64,000 nt of DNA from Sulfobacillus thermosulfidooxidans DSM 9293. Lineage in GTDB: Bacteria; Bacillota; Sulfobacillia; Sulfobacillales; Sulfobacillaceae. Position 1 is the stretch's first letter. Each line of letters starts with the position of its first letter. The notes under the pieces are model-generated. The model was not told the DNA's origin and did not search any database. It saw nothing but the letters and a program-made list of their open reading frames with translations. A program made the translations under genes and the position numbers. Below are positions 16,317-24,930 of the stretch, piece after piece. The DNA is taken from assembly GCF_900176145.1 (NCBI RefSeq), contig NZ_FWWY01000001.1:1721819-1785818 (forward strand). The letters are read 5' to 3'.

Positions 16317-18071
16317 TCACCTCCCACGCCACCGGCAATTCGTACGTCGAATCCACCACCAGGTGCAGCTTATACCCGAACCACTTGACCACTTTGGTCC
16401 AGGTAGTCCCGTCCTCATGCACACCGCGGTATTCCTTCCGTCCAAATCGGCATCGACGTCCCGGCGCCCATCGGCGGTGGGGTTTTTGGCGGGCCGCACG
16501 GCCCGCGACGAGATACCCTTGCTGTCCATGGCCAAGCGCTGACCGAAATTCGGGAGCACGGCGGCGAGGTCATCCACCAGCTGCTCAAACATCCCGTCCA
16601 CGGTATCCTGTTCGGCCATCAGACGATGCAGAAATCGGGTGTAGGCCGACGCGGGCGGGACGGCCGCGTTGCGGAACCCGCACAGCATGCGCAGTTGCGC
16701 ATTGCGGGCCAGTTCTCGGCGAAGGCTCTCGATGCTGGGGTGTTGGAAAACCAGAGGTTGTCCCAAGCTTCGTGGAATTTCGCTAGCGCATCCTTTCTCG
16801 TGATTTAACCGATTTGTCTCGGTTTTTTGTTCCGGCGTTTTGGAACACGTGGCTTTTAAGGCCGTTTGCAACACGGGAATCTCGCGATAGCCGGGGATCC
16901 GCGTCAACGTGTCTTCGATAAAAAAGCTCGCCGACGCCAACCAGCGTAAGACTTGTTGCCCATTGGTCCAATGTTTGACATTTTGCGCATGGGTCCGAAA
17001 TTGACTGTTGATGGATTCCATGGCATTGGTGTTCGCCAACGTTTGGCGTAAGAGGCCCGGCAGGCCCAATCGATGGACGGTTAACGTTTCCGCCAGTCCT
17101 TCCCGGAGACTCCCAGCGGCGCCGGGATGATCCCATTCGAGCTCTTTCGCGAGCGCTTCTAATGCCTGCGCGGCCCTGTCCGCATCCGGTTCTTGATACG
17201 CTTTCCGTAAGCGCTGGCGGACCCGATTTTCGGCCGATTTCGGCAGGTGGTCGAGCACATTCCGTTGCTTGTGGATTTGGCAGCGTTGGATGAGGACTTG
17301 GTCTCCCCAGACGTCGTGCACGGCTTTGGCTAAGGCCTTGGCCCCATCGATGACCACGAGTAATCCCTGCGCGGCCGTCAGGCCGCGAGTGATGAGATCC
17401 TGCAATAAGGCCATGACTACGGTATGATTTTCTGTCGCCCCTTCGACCAATCCCAAGACACGCTTGTGACCGTCCGCATCAATCCCTAAGGCGCCCACCA
17501 CCAGATGGTCCGCTACACGCAAACCATCGATCATCACCACCACCCACGTCCGGTCATCCAACCGGCGCTGGAGAAAGCGGTCAAGGGCCTGTTGGGTGGC
17601 TTGGATAAAGCGGCGGCTCACCGTGCTTTTGCTGGGGCCTGGCTGCTCCATCGCGGCTTCAAAGGCTGCATCGGCATGGCGCTGTTGGCGGCTCGCTAAG
17701 CCATACAGCATGCGTTCCAGTACGGCTTGTGTCGCCAGCGTCGGGTCCTGAAACTGATGGTAGGTGTCTAACGGAATTTCCTCCGAGCCATCAGCGGCCC
17801 GCACCCGGGGGTGCGGAACGGAGATTTTGCGATCCCCCAAAAAGACGCTGCCGACTTCGGTCCCGTGTCGGACCGCTTGGCGTTGCGGATCATGACGGCC
17901 TTTAGGCCCTGCCAACTGCTCCACCTCGGCCGCCATCATCTGTTGCAAAACCTGCAATCCGACCCGGATCGACAGCGCCAATAACCCGTCTTCGGCATCC
18001 TGGAGGATGTCCACCCACGGCACCGTCACCGACTGTTCGGGAAGCGATTTTTTCTTTATACTGGTAGTCAC
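16317..18071 (-). CDS. IS256/Mutator-family transposase, reading through into IS-A
   Basis: The Mutator transposase occupies about the first 440 codons: GTEVGSVFLGDRKISVPHPRV, then TWVVVMIDGLRV with the first catalytic Asp, VVIDGAKAL with the second, IQRCQIHKQRNVLDHLP, and TNAMESINSQFRTH with the Glu region. No in-frame stop occurs before the element's end at 16753, so the frame continues for about 145 codons into the host transposase sequence. IS256 proteins are normally about 400 residues, so the tail is extra. It may have lost its original stop by a frameshift near the end. Confidence 0.85.
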   Translation of the reverse strand: MTTSIKKKSLPEQSVTVPWVDILQDAEDGLLALSIRVGLQVLQQMMAAEVEQLAGPKGRHDPQRQAVRHGTEVGSVFLGDRKISVPHPRVRAADGSEEIPLDTYHQFQDPTLATQAVLERMLYGLASRQQRHADAAFEAAMEQPGPSKSTVSRRFIQATQQALDRFLQRRLDDRTWVVVMIDGLRVADHLVVGALGIDADGHKRVLGLVEGATENHTVVMALLQDLITRGLTAAQGLLVVIDGAKALAKAVHDVWGDQVLIQRCQIHKQRNVLDHLPKSAENRVRQRLRKAYQEPDADRAAQALEALAKELEWDHPGAAGSLREGLAETLTVHRLGLPGLLRQTLANTNAMESINSQFRTHAQNVKHWTNGQQVLRWLASASFFIEDTLTRIPGYREIPVLQTALKATCSKTPEQKTETNRLNHEKGCASEIPRSLGQPLVFQHPSIESLRRELARNAQLRMLCGFRNAAVPPASAYTRFLHRLMAEQDTVDGMFEQLVDDLAAVLPNFGQRLAMDSKGISSRAVRPAKNPTADGRRDVDADLDGRNTAVCMRTGLPGPKWSSGSGISCTWWWIRRTNCRWRGR

Positions 18072-18168
18072 TAGCGATTCCTCCTCAAGATGGGTTCAGA
18101 CCTCTCTAGTAAACCAGAGAGCCATCAGGATCGCTAGTTTCAATTTCCACGAAAAATGGGGCATTCTC
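16753..18168 (-). mobile_element. IS256-family insertion sequence nested in IS-A
   Basis: The element is 1416 bases and is flanked by an exact 8-base target duplication GGAAAACC (16745-16752 and 18169-18176), the length typical of IS256. The ends are imperfect inverted repeats sharing TTCGTGGAA and CTAGCG.ATCC (left AGAGGTTGTCCCAAGC.., right complement GAGAATGCCCCATTTT..). It carries one Mutator transposase on the minus strand. The host sequence on both sides matches copy 2 of IS-A. Confidence 0.95.
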
Positions 18169-18620
18169 GGAAAACCACCCCGGCCAACACCGAATTCCAC
18201 ATCGCCCGGACCGGGTACGCATTCCGCCCATGCCCACGGGCGGCTTCCAGGTGGGCCATGAGGGTTTCATCCGGGACCGTCTCGAGGACGAGCACGAGGC
18301 GTTCGAGGTCGCCTAATTCTTCGAGATCTTGCCACGAAAAGAGAGAAAGTTGTGGTATGATAGCCATACGGGAGAGCTCCTTTCGGAAAATTGTGGTTGG
18401 TACTTCAATTTTACCAGAGCTCGGCCCGTTTTTCTTAGGGTTTTGCGGGTTTCGGGGATCGCGGCACGGTGTGCCGCGGGTGGGGTCAAATCGGCCGCCG
18501 GCGGCCGACCGGGAACCGAAAAGCCGCATTCCTCCGTCCATGAATGGGGGAAATTCTTTATGAGCCTCTGCGAATCCCGCGCCCCTCTACGGTTTCAAGA
18601 CAGCGCAAATGCCTCTCTTT

Positions 18621-19626
18621 GTTAGGAGGAAAATGGGCGAATAATACGGAGTCAAGACGGTCCATTGTCGTCGTTGGCTATATTCTAACTGGAATTAAAG
18701 CGTTAATTGCGTTGGTCAGTTATTGGCCATGGATTGTGCTGCTGAGAACGTTGGCGTGGATTGGTCGGGGAGCCAGAGGTCCGATTCGAGATACTATGAT
18801 TGCCGATGAAGTGCCGTCTAGTGACCGCGGCAAGGCCTATGGTTTTCGTGAAACATTTGATACACTGGGTGCGATCTTAGGTCCTTTAGCGGCAACCCTG
18901 CTTATCGCGATGATTTCTTCGCGAACGCTCATTGCCTTGAGTGCGATTCCAGCGGTACTGACAATCCTCGTGATCATGTTATTTATTCGGGAGCCTAAAC
19001 GAGTAGAATTCACCAAGGAAACGTCCTTGGAATCATCTCCTTCAAAACCGGGCGAAGCGATTTCATGGCCCGAACAGTACCGGATTTTCCGCCGCGCAGT
19101 CATTGTGTTTTGGTTTAGCCAAGCGGCGCCAACCTTCTTTATCTTGCGTGTACTACTGGCCCATCCTCACGGTCTGCCTTTTTCTACCGATGTAATAGGG
19201 TTTGCTCTTTACACGATTCATAATATTTTTTATGCCGCTTCGTCCTATCCAGCCGGATTAATGGCTGATCACGGGCATCCAAAATTGGCTACGGTTACGG
19301 GTTATATTTTGTGGACCCTGAGTCTTTTAGGATTTGCAGATTTTCACCTTTTGCCTCTACTGTTCTGGCCTGTCTTGTTTATCTTTTCCGGTCTAGCCAC
19401 AGGCCTTATTGAAACCGGACAGAAGACCCTGACAGTGGCTATTTTATCGCCTCATGTACGCGGGATGGGGCTTGGACAAATTGCCGGGCTTAAAGGACTG
19501 AGTCAACTTGTAGGAACTCTCGTGATAGGCGCTCTGTGGACGTTACACCAGCCCGCTTGGGGATTTCTGGTTTTAAGCGTAGCGGCCGTATTAGGCATAC
19601 TGAACATGGCAGTTGTCAAGGTGTAA
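18621..19626 (+). pseudogene. MFS transporter, 3' fragment
   Basis: This part encodes the remaining ~335 residues of the transporter begun at 15243: GYILTGIKALIALVSYWPWIVLLRTLAWIGRG, then the MFS loop RGPIRDTMIADEVPSSDRGKAYGFRETFDTLGA between segments, and at least seven further membrane segments. It has no start of its own. An artificial frame from 18544 begins inside IS-A. The sequence itself shows no other damage, so inactivation by the insertion was probably recent. Confidence 0.9.
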
Positions 19627-19706
19627 ATCCATGACGGACAAGAAGTCATCCACCTCTCAAAGTCAAGCACCAAAAGATGTCGACTACCGAAGATGTCTTG
19701 TTTAAG

Positions 19707-20987
19707 CTATTCTTGAGACACGATGAGATCATAGGGCCATACAATATTAAGGATTGACGCAAAATGCTCTTCAATGGTTTCAGCAGGGTGAACATGTCCG
19801 CTCGCGTCCATGATGGATAACCATAACGGTAAAGTCCAAATGCCAAACGCATCGAGATGTTGTTGTTCCAGCCAGTGATTAATTTGTTCAAGGTAGCGGC
19901 TGACACCTTCATCGGTCATTAATGCTGTCCCATCGTTCCACGGTTTGACTAATTGGTGCAACCACTGAGCTTGAATGATTCCGCCATGAGATTCAGGATC
20001 ATAAATCCACCGGGGTACAAAGGGTTCTTGACCAGTAATGAAGAGAAGAAATGCCCCCAGATTATAATTTTGCTCCCAATCTGCACTGTCCTCGGCAAAG
20101 CGTAGTAACCGTGTACTCCGAGACCCTTTATCCGCAATCAACCGGAGAATATGTTCTAAATCGGGTATTTCCGGTTCGAAAATTTGCGCAATCACATCAT
20201 CAGAACATTGTAGCGCATATAATAAACGAACGGTAAGCGCCGATTGCTCTAATAATCTTTCATAGTTGACTTGTACTAACGGATAAATGGCCTCATGAAT
20301 CCAGGCATGATTTCCCCTGGTCGCGTTAAAAGGCATTTTCAAAATATGACATGGGGTGCGCGGCAACGCAAGCTGAGCGGGCAAATAATTCCAGGCCGCG
20401 GACTCACTAGGACGGGATAAGATATCGGTCAGTGAGCGCAGACGAATATCTCCCATCCGAATATCCATTGCCTGTAATGCCGGATGCACGATACCATTCG
20501 CTTCGACAACGGGGGTGTGCGCTAAATCGATACGGACTACCTTGTTTTCCGCAAAATGACAAAGAATCTCATTCTTTTCGTCACTCTTGGCGTTTTGCAC
20601 CCAGAATGTGTTCACTTCCTGTTCACAGGCCAATTGACTGGGAACCGCATGCAACACCTGAGCATGACCTTTTAGAGGCAGCTCTTCATCAACCAGGATC
20701 GTGACCGGCTTCGATATAAAGTGCATCCAGTGGCTATCTTCGCCAGGTGATTCCCGCCATTGCAATATGATTTCTAGCGGCGATTCATCAGAACCGTGGC
20801 TCAAAGCATAATCAAGCACAGTGCCTAATTCATGATACATGGGACAAGGGTCTTTGACGATGACCCACAAAAGAGCGTGATCAATGCGTCGCAACTCGGA
20901 AATGATATGGAAGGCATCGGCAAGTTGCCATGGGGTCTTCATCTCTACCTGCGTTAAATCCCATATCAATGTTGGTCTGAGTTGCAT
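19707..20987 (-). CDS. Unknown protein, possibly a cysteine-less radical SAM/SPASM-like partner
   Basis: A 426-residue soluble protein, 34 bases downstream of the radical SAM gene on the same strand. I do not recognise a named family. By eye, its N-terminal part follows the layout of its neighbour: RPTLIWDLTQVE against PHIITWELTRAC, and ALLWVIVKDPCPMYHELGTVLDYALSHG against PMIIFTGGDPLERDDLSDIIKAAVSRK. Residues 161-195 (GIVHPALQAMDIRMGDIRLRSLTDIL) resemble the region leading into a SPASM domain. The CxxxCxxC cluster motif is absent. About 200 C-terminal residues have no visible match. Confidence 0.5.
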   Translation of the reverse strand: MQLRPTLIWDLTQVEMKTPWQLADAFHIISELRRIDHALLWVIVKDPCPMYHELGTVLDYALSHGSDESPLEIILQWRESPGEDSHWMHFISKPVTILVDEELPLKGHAQVLHAVPSQLACEQEVNTFWVQNAKSDEKNEILCHFAENKVVRIDLAHTPVVEANGIVHPALQAMDIRMGDIRLRSLTDILSRPSESAAWNYLPAQLALPRTPCHILKMPFNATRGNHAWIHEAIYPLVQVNYERLLEQSALTVRLLYALQCSDDVIAQIFEPEIPDLEHILRLIADKGSRSTRLLRFAEDSADWEQNYNLGAFLLFITGQEPFVPRWIYDPESHGGIIQAQWLHQLVKPWNDGTALMTDEGVSRYLEQINHWLEQQHLDAFGIWTLPLWLSIMDASGHVHPAETIEEHFASILNIVWPYDLIVSQE

Positions 20988-21021
20988 AACTCTCGCTCCT
21001 TGTTTTTCCGTTTATCTCTTA

Positions 21022-22044
21022 TTATACGGTTTGCATCGACTGTGCGAGTTCTGTTCCGGGGCAACCGGGATCTTCAGCTAAATAATTTCCCGTTACGGCG
21101 TAGGCTCTTGCCCGGGAACCGCCACAAATAGCACGATAAGCACATTGACCACAACGCCCTTCTAATTTGTCGGGATTGCGCAAATCACAGAACAAAGGGG
21201 ATTCCCGGTAGATTTCACTAAAACGCTGACGCTTAACATTGCCAGCCGATACGGGTAAGTAACCGGATGGGAACACATCTCCATAATGACTGATAAAGGC
21301 AAATCCTTGCGCTTCGCGAATGGTGGGACTTTGATTTAAAGGTCTAGCCATGACCCGAGAAAATTGCGGCGCTCCGACGGCTGTTACCCGAAATGACACG
21401 TCTTTTGCATAATCTCTTAGCCATTCCAGTGAGGATTCAATGTGCTTAGCATCCAGACTTTCTGATAAGCGGGCTCGTCCGGTAGGAATGACAAAAAAGA
21501 CTTCCCAGCTTTTGGCTTTCAGGATTTGCACCAGGCGACCCATTTTGGGCAGATCTTGTAGCGTAAAGGGTGAAACTGAGGTGTTGATTTGAAGATCCAT
21601 ACCTTGATTGACGACGGCTTCGGCGATTTCTACACTCCGTGCAAAGGTCCCTAACACGCCTCTAAAGCGGTCATGTACTGCTTGGGTGGCGCCATCTAGA
21701 CTAATGGAAACTGCTTGGACTCCAAGGGTTTTCCAAATTTTGATAATTTGTGGGGTTAACGAAGGCGTCACACTGGGGGCGATCGCCGTGCGGATTTTGC
21801 GGCTAACAGCAGCTTTTATAATATCGGATAAATCGTCACGTTCGAGCGGGTCTCCTCCCGTGAAAATAATCATGGGCTTAGGACGCATACTGGCGATATC
21901 ATCTAAAACATTCTCAATTTGGGGCAACGTCAACTCGCGAAAGTCACGGCGTGGAATTGCTCGGGCCCGGCAGTGACGGCAATGTAATTGGCAAGCCCGG
22001 GTTAATTCCCAGGTAATGATGTGTGGTGCTTCATTGAAATTCAT
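21022..22044 (-). CDS. Radical SAM/SPASM-domain protein (TIGR04053-like)
   Basis: A 340-residue radical SAM enzyme. Cys18, Cys22 and Cys25 (ACQLHCRHC) bind the SAM-reducing [4Fe-4S] cluster. IIFTGGDPLERDDL is the GGDP/GGEP SAM-binding motif. The C-terminal SPASM-type region has GRCGQCAYRAICGGSRARAYAVTG and PGCPG, which would ligate further clusters. It is similar in pattern to the haem-biosynthesis AhbD group and TIGR04053. The substrate is unknown. It forms a two-gene minus-strand unit with the downstream 426-residue protein, which could be its partner. Confidence 0.88.
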   Translation of the reverse strand: MNFNEAPHIITWELTRACQLHCRHCRARAIPRRDFRELTLPQIENVLDDIASMRPKPMIIFTGGDPLERDDLSDIIKAAVSRKIRTAIAPSVTPSLTPQIIKIWKTLGVQAVSISLDGATQAVHDRFRGVLGTFARSVEIAEAVVNQGMDLQINTSVSPFTLQDLPKMGRLVQILKAKSWEVFFVIPTGRARLSESLDAKHIESSLEWLRDYAKDVSFRVTAVGAPQFSRVMARPLNQSPTIREAQGFAFISHYGDVFPSGYLPVSAGNVKRQRFSEIYRESPLFCDLRNPDKLEGRCGQCAYRAICGGSRARAYAVTGNYLAEDPGCPGTELAQSMQTV

Positions 22045-22099
22045 GATGTGTTCCCTCCCCTGGCGGTCTAATTGTATTATGACGGGAAAGCCGGGAGGG

Positions 22100-22146
22100 A
22101 GTTAGGACCATTAGGATCTCCTGATGGTGACCAAATGGTCCTAACT
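22100..22146. terminator. Inverted repeat between korB and the radical SAM gene
   Basis: AGTTAGGACCATT (22100-22112) is perfectly repeated in inverse at 22134-22146, with a 21-base loop, immediately after the korB stop. There is no T-tract on the minus strand, so it may be a weak terminator or a protein-binding site before the radical SAM operon. Confidence 0.45.
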
Positions 22147-22149
22147 GCT

Positions 22150-23013
22150 TTACTCGAAATGCTCAAGGATTTGATTCCATAATGCCGCATCGACATGCCA
22201 ATTTTGATTCACAATGGGTTGTTTTGAAAAACCCGGAATCTGGTCTTCATAGGGCACAGAAGGTTCTTGATAGATGAGACCGGTAACCAGTTCATCTGTC
22301 TCTTCAAGACGGGCTAAGGCGATCGCCCGAGATGTGGGACGATAACTGGGATCCTCATCTAAGTTGACTAAAGTTTTCTTATACCACTCATAAGTATTCA
22401 CCCGGTTATAGGTCACACAGGGCGAGATGACATTAATCATCGCAAAACCCGGATGTTTAATGCCTTCGACAATTAAATGCGTTAACTGGGGTTGCCAGCT
22501 GGAAAATCCCTGCGCAACATAGGTAGCACCACCAGCGACAGCCAACATTAGAGGGTGTACCGGCGTATCAATGCTTCCATCGGGCGAGGTTTTGGTGTGA
22601 AACCCTATTTCGGATGTCGGCGACGTTTGTCCTTTGGTCAAACCATAGACGTGATTATCCATCACGATGTAGGTGATATTGACATTGCGCCTTAAGGCAT
22701 GCATAAAATGTCCCATCCCGATAGCATAAGCATCGCCATCGCCGCCGACGGCCAAGACCGTTAAGTCGCGATTGGCCAATTTGACCCCCATAGCAGAGGG
22801 CAGGGTGCGTCCATGCGTCACGTGCAGATTGTAGGAATTGATATAATTGCCGATTTTACCGGAACATCCAATGCCCGCAATAATGGCTGTTGTCGAAGGA
22901 TCAGCGCCCACCTCTACTAAGGCTTTTTCCAATGCAGCCAGTACGCCGAAATCGCCACAGCCTGGACACCACCATGATTTTTCCTGCGTCTTAAAATCCT
23001 GTAATGTGGCCAT
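22150..23013 (-). CDS. korB: 2-oxoacid:ferredoxin oxidoreductase, beta subunit
   Basis: A 287-residue subunit that binds thiamine diphosphate. Near residue 15 is WCPGCGDFGV, typical of the 2-oxoacid:ferredoxin oxidoreductase beta chain. Further on are GIGCSGK, then the TPP motif GGDGDAYAIG..HALRRNVNITYIVMDNHVYGLTKGQTSPTS. It oxidatively decarboxylates a 2-oxoacid (2-oxoglutarate or pyruvate) with ferredoxin as acceptor. It overlaps korA by 1 base. Specificity cannot be set from the sequence alone; the kor symbol is provisional. Confidence 0.9.
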   Translation of the reverse strand: MATLQDFKTQEKSWWCPGCGDFGVLAALEKALVEVGADPSTTAIIAGIGCSGKIGNYINSYNLHVTHGRTLPSAMGVKLANRDLTVLAVGGDGDAYAIGMGHFMHALRRNVNITYIVMDNHVYGLTKGQTSPTSEIGFHTKTSPDGSIDTPVHPLMLAVAGGATYVAQGFSSWQPQLTHLIVEGIKHPGFAMINVISPCVTYNRVNTYEWYKKTLVNLDEDPSYRPTSRAIALARLEETDELVTGLIYQEPSVPYEDQIPGFSKQPIVNQNWHVDAALWNQILEHFE

Positions 23014-24761
23014 TAATGATTCACCTCGAGTTGGGCTAATAAGTTTTGGGTTTCTTGTGCAACTTCTTCCGGTAAGAAAGGCACACCATCATATTTCAAC
23101 AGTGAGTGGTAGCGACCATCAAATAAACCCGCGCCCTTGAGGAGATGGGCCACTTGGCCGGTGGCATTTTGTTCGACCACCAGAATGTGGCGCGCTTTGG
23201 CGAAGAATCTTTGGCACTGATCTTTGGGAAAGGGTGAAAGGGTTCGTAACCACGCGACTGCCGCACGCACCCCGGATTTTGCCAATATCTCTTTCGCCTC
23301 TTTATTGATGCCGACGGTTGATCCAATGGCTAGTAAGACGACATCGGCATCTTCTGGACCGTCATAACGCACAGGCGTTCTGAGCTGATGAATTTGGAGA
23401 ACTTTGTTGAGTCGTTTGTCCATCATGTGTTGGCGATTAATAGGATCCTCCGATACTTTTCCGTTTTGTCCATGTTCCACGCCTGTCGCTAAGTATTGTC
23501 CGTGAGACATCCCAGGCAGGGTTCTGGGAGAAATATCGTCGAGGGTAAAGGCATAGCGCCTAAAGGAATTCGCCACGGTACTTAGGTCTTGGGCGGAATA
23601 AATGGCGCCTCGGTCAATGGGGACATGAGACCCGTCGACGGCTTGACGTTCTACTGTTTGTTGCCACAAGGCTAAAGAGAGATCCGTGGCAATGATGACA
23701 GGGGTTTGAAAGTGATCGGCGAGATTGAAGGCCTCATAGGCATCTTCAAAGGCTTCTTCAACCGACGATGGGGTAATGACAATCCGTGGAGCTTCCCCAT
23801 GCCCCCCATAAATCAAAGCCAACAAGTCAGACTGTTCTTGTTTGGTGGGCATTCCGGTGCTGGGACCGGCTCTTTGGGTATCCACAATCACGACGGGAGT
23901 CTCGGTCATGGCGGCAAGCCCAATAGCTTCTTGCATTAACGATAAGCCTGGTCCTGAAGTGGCCGTCATGGCCCGGGCTCCAGCAAATCCAGCCCCAATG
24001 GCCGCTGTGATCGAAGCGAGCTCGTCTTCCATCTGCATGACCACGCCGCCGACCATCGGAAAATATTTAGCGAGTGCTTCCATAATATCGGTTGCCGGAG
24101 TGATCGGGTAACCGCACATAATCCGGCATCCAGCAGCCAGTGCTCCAAGAGCCGTGGCATCATTGCCCGTGAGGACAATACGGTCACCCGGCACGGGAAT
24201 GCCTAAAGCGGGAGGCGCGGGAATTTGGTCAAATTGTGCCATAATAGCCTCATAGCCCATCGATAGCGCCCGCTTGTTAGCGTTTATGATACTTTCTCCC
24301 TTTTTCGCAAAACGCTTTACGATATATTGGCCAAATGCATCTAAAGGAAGTCCCAGAAGGGCTGCTGAAGCGCCAACAGCAATCATATTCCGCATTAATA
24401 ATGAGCCCTGATCCTTTGCCATTTGACTCATGGCTAATGGGACTAAAAACGCCTTGGAGTCGTCGGGTAAATAGGGAGAAAACGCGCTGTCAGCCAGGAT
24501 AATCCCCCCGTCCAGCTCATGGTGATTGAGATTGATGGTTTCTTGATTTAAGGCAATTAAGATATCCGTTCTCTTAGTAGTTGCATGGATAGGTTGATTG
24601 GCAATGCGCACTTTGTAATTAGTGTGACCGCCTTTGATCCGGGATGAAAAAGATTTATAGCCGTAGACATAATAGCCCAAGTGATTAGCGACGTGGATGA
24701 CGATGTCTCCCGTGGAATCAATGCCTTCGCCTTGATCTCCACCGATCTTCCAAGCCAACAT
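23013..24761 (-). CDS. korA: 2-oxoacid:ferredoxin oxidoreductase, fused gamma-alpha subunit
   Basis: A 582-residue fusion. The first ~190 residues are the gamma domain (GGDQGEGIDSTGDI..GYKSFSSRIKGGHTNYKVRI). The alpha pyrimidine-binding domain follows (GNDATALGALAAGCRIMCGYPITPATDIME..MEDELASITAAIGAGFAGARAMTATSGPGLSLM, with the YPITP motif). The C-terminal domain II ends the protein. The gamma-alpha fusion is typical of archaeal-type and Actinobacterial/Sulfobacillus KorA. It is divergent from a LysR gene, with a 169-base shared control region, suggesting LysR control. Confidence 0.9.
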   Translation of the reverse strand: MLAWKIGGDQGEGIDSTGDIVIHVANHLGYYVYGYKSFSSRIKGGHTNYKVRIANQPIHATTKRTDILIALNQETINLNHHELDGGIILADSAFSPYLPDDSKAFLVPLAMSQMAKDQGSLLMRNMIAVGASAALLGLPLDAFGQYIVKRFAKKGESIINANKRALSMGYEAIMAQFDQIPAPPALGIPVPGDRIVLTGNDATALGALAAGCRIMCGYPITPATDIMEALAKYFPMVGGVVMQMEDELASITAAIGAGFAGARAMTATSGPGLSLMQEAIGLAAMTETPVVIVDTQRAGPSTGMPTKQEQSDLLALIYGGHGEAPRIVITPSSVEEAFEDAYEAFNLADHFQTPVIIATDLSLALWQQTVERQAVDGSHVPIDRGAIYSAQDLSTVANSFRRYAFTLDDISPRTLPGMSHGQYLATGVEHGQNGKVSEDPINRQHMMDKRLNKVLQIHQLRTPVRYDGPEDADVVLLAIGSTVGINKEAKEILAKSGVRAAVAWLRTLSPFPKDQCQRFFAKARHILVVEQNATGQVAHLLKGAGLFDGRYHSLLKYDGVPFLPEEVAQETQNLLAQLEVNH

Positions 24762-24930
24762 AATAAATGCCTCCTCGCATAAGTGCGTCGAACGAATTTG
24801 GCGCTGTCTTTACTGTAGACCTGATGCAAAAAGTTTGAAAATGAAAAATATTTATCCTAGACATAACCCAATGGAATATCAAAATCGCTTGGAGTACAAT
24901 GACGAGGATAAATAAAGAGAGGCGTCGCGC

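Larger units (their letters stand above)
15643..18367 (-). pseudogene. IS-A transposase, split and frameshifted
   Basis: This is the same 433-residue DDE transposase as in copy 2, starting at ATG 18367 on the minus strand. It is interrupted at codons for GVVF by the IS256-type element (16753-18168). It also carries a frameshift: where copy 2 has four A in GTCCAAAATCGG (complement strand), this copy has three (16444-16446). The C-terminal 259 codons (15643-16422) remain open and identical to copy 2. Confidence 0.93.
15473..18615 (-). mobile_element. Insertion sequence IS-A copy 1 (DUF772/DDE type), disrupted by a nested IS256-type element
   Basis: Ends were set by comparison with the intact copy at 50875-52594 and by the flanking 5-base duplication TCTTT (15468-15472 and 18616-18620). 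Imperfect terminal inverted repeats of about 16 bases read GAGTTTTTTCCGCTGT on the left and GAGGCATTTGCGCTGT on the right (complement). Without the nested element and its target duplication, this copy is 1719 bases, one less than copy 2. The transposase is broken both by the nested element and by a one-base deletion, so this copy cannot move on its own product. Confidence 0.93.

Noticed and set aside
18544-18620. Apparent independent start for the 3' half of the MFS gene.
   Set aside because: These codons belong to the IS-A end; the target duplication shows that the gene continues from 15472.
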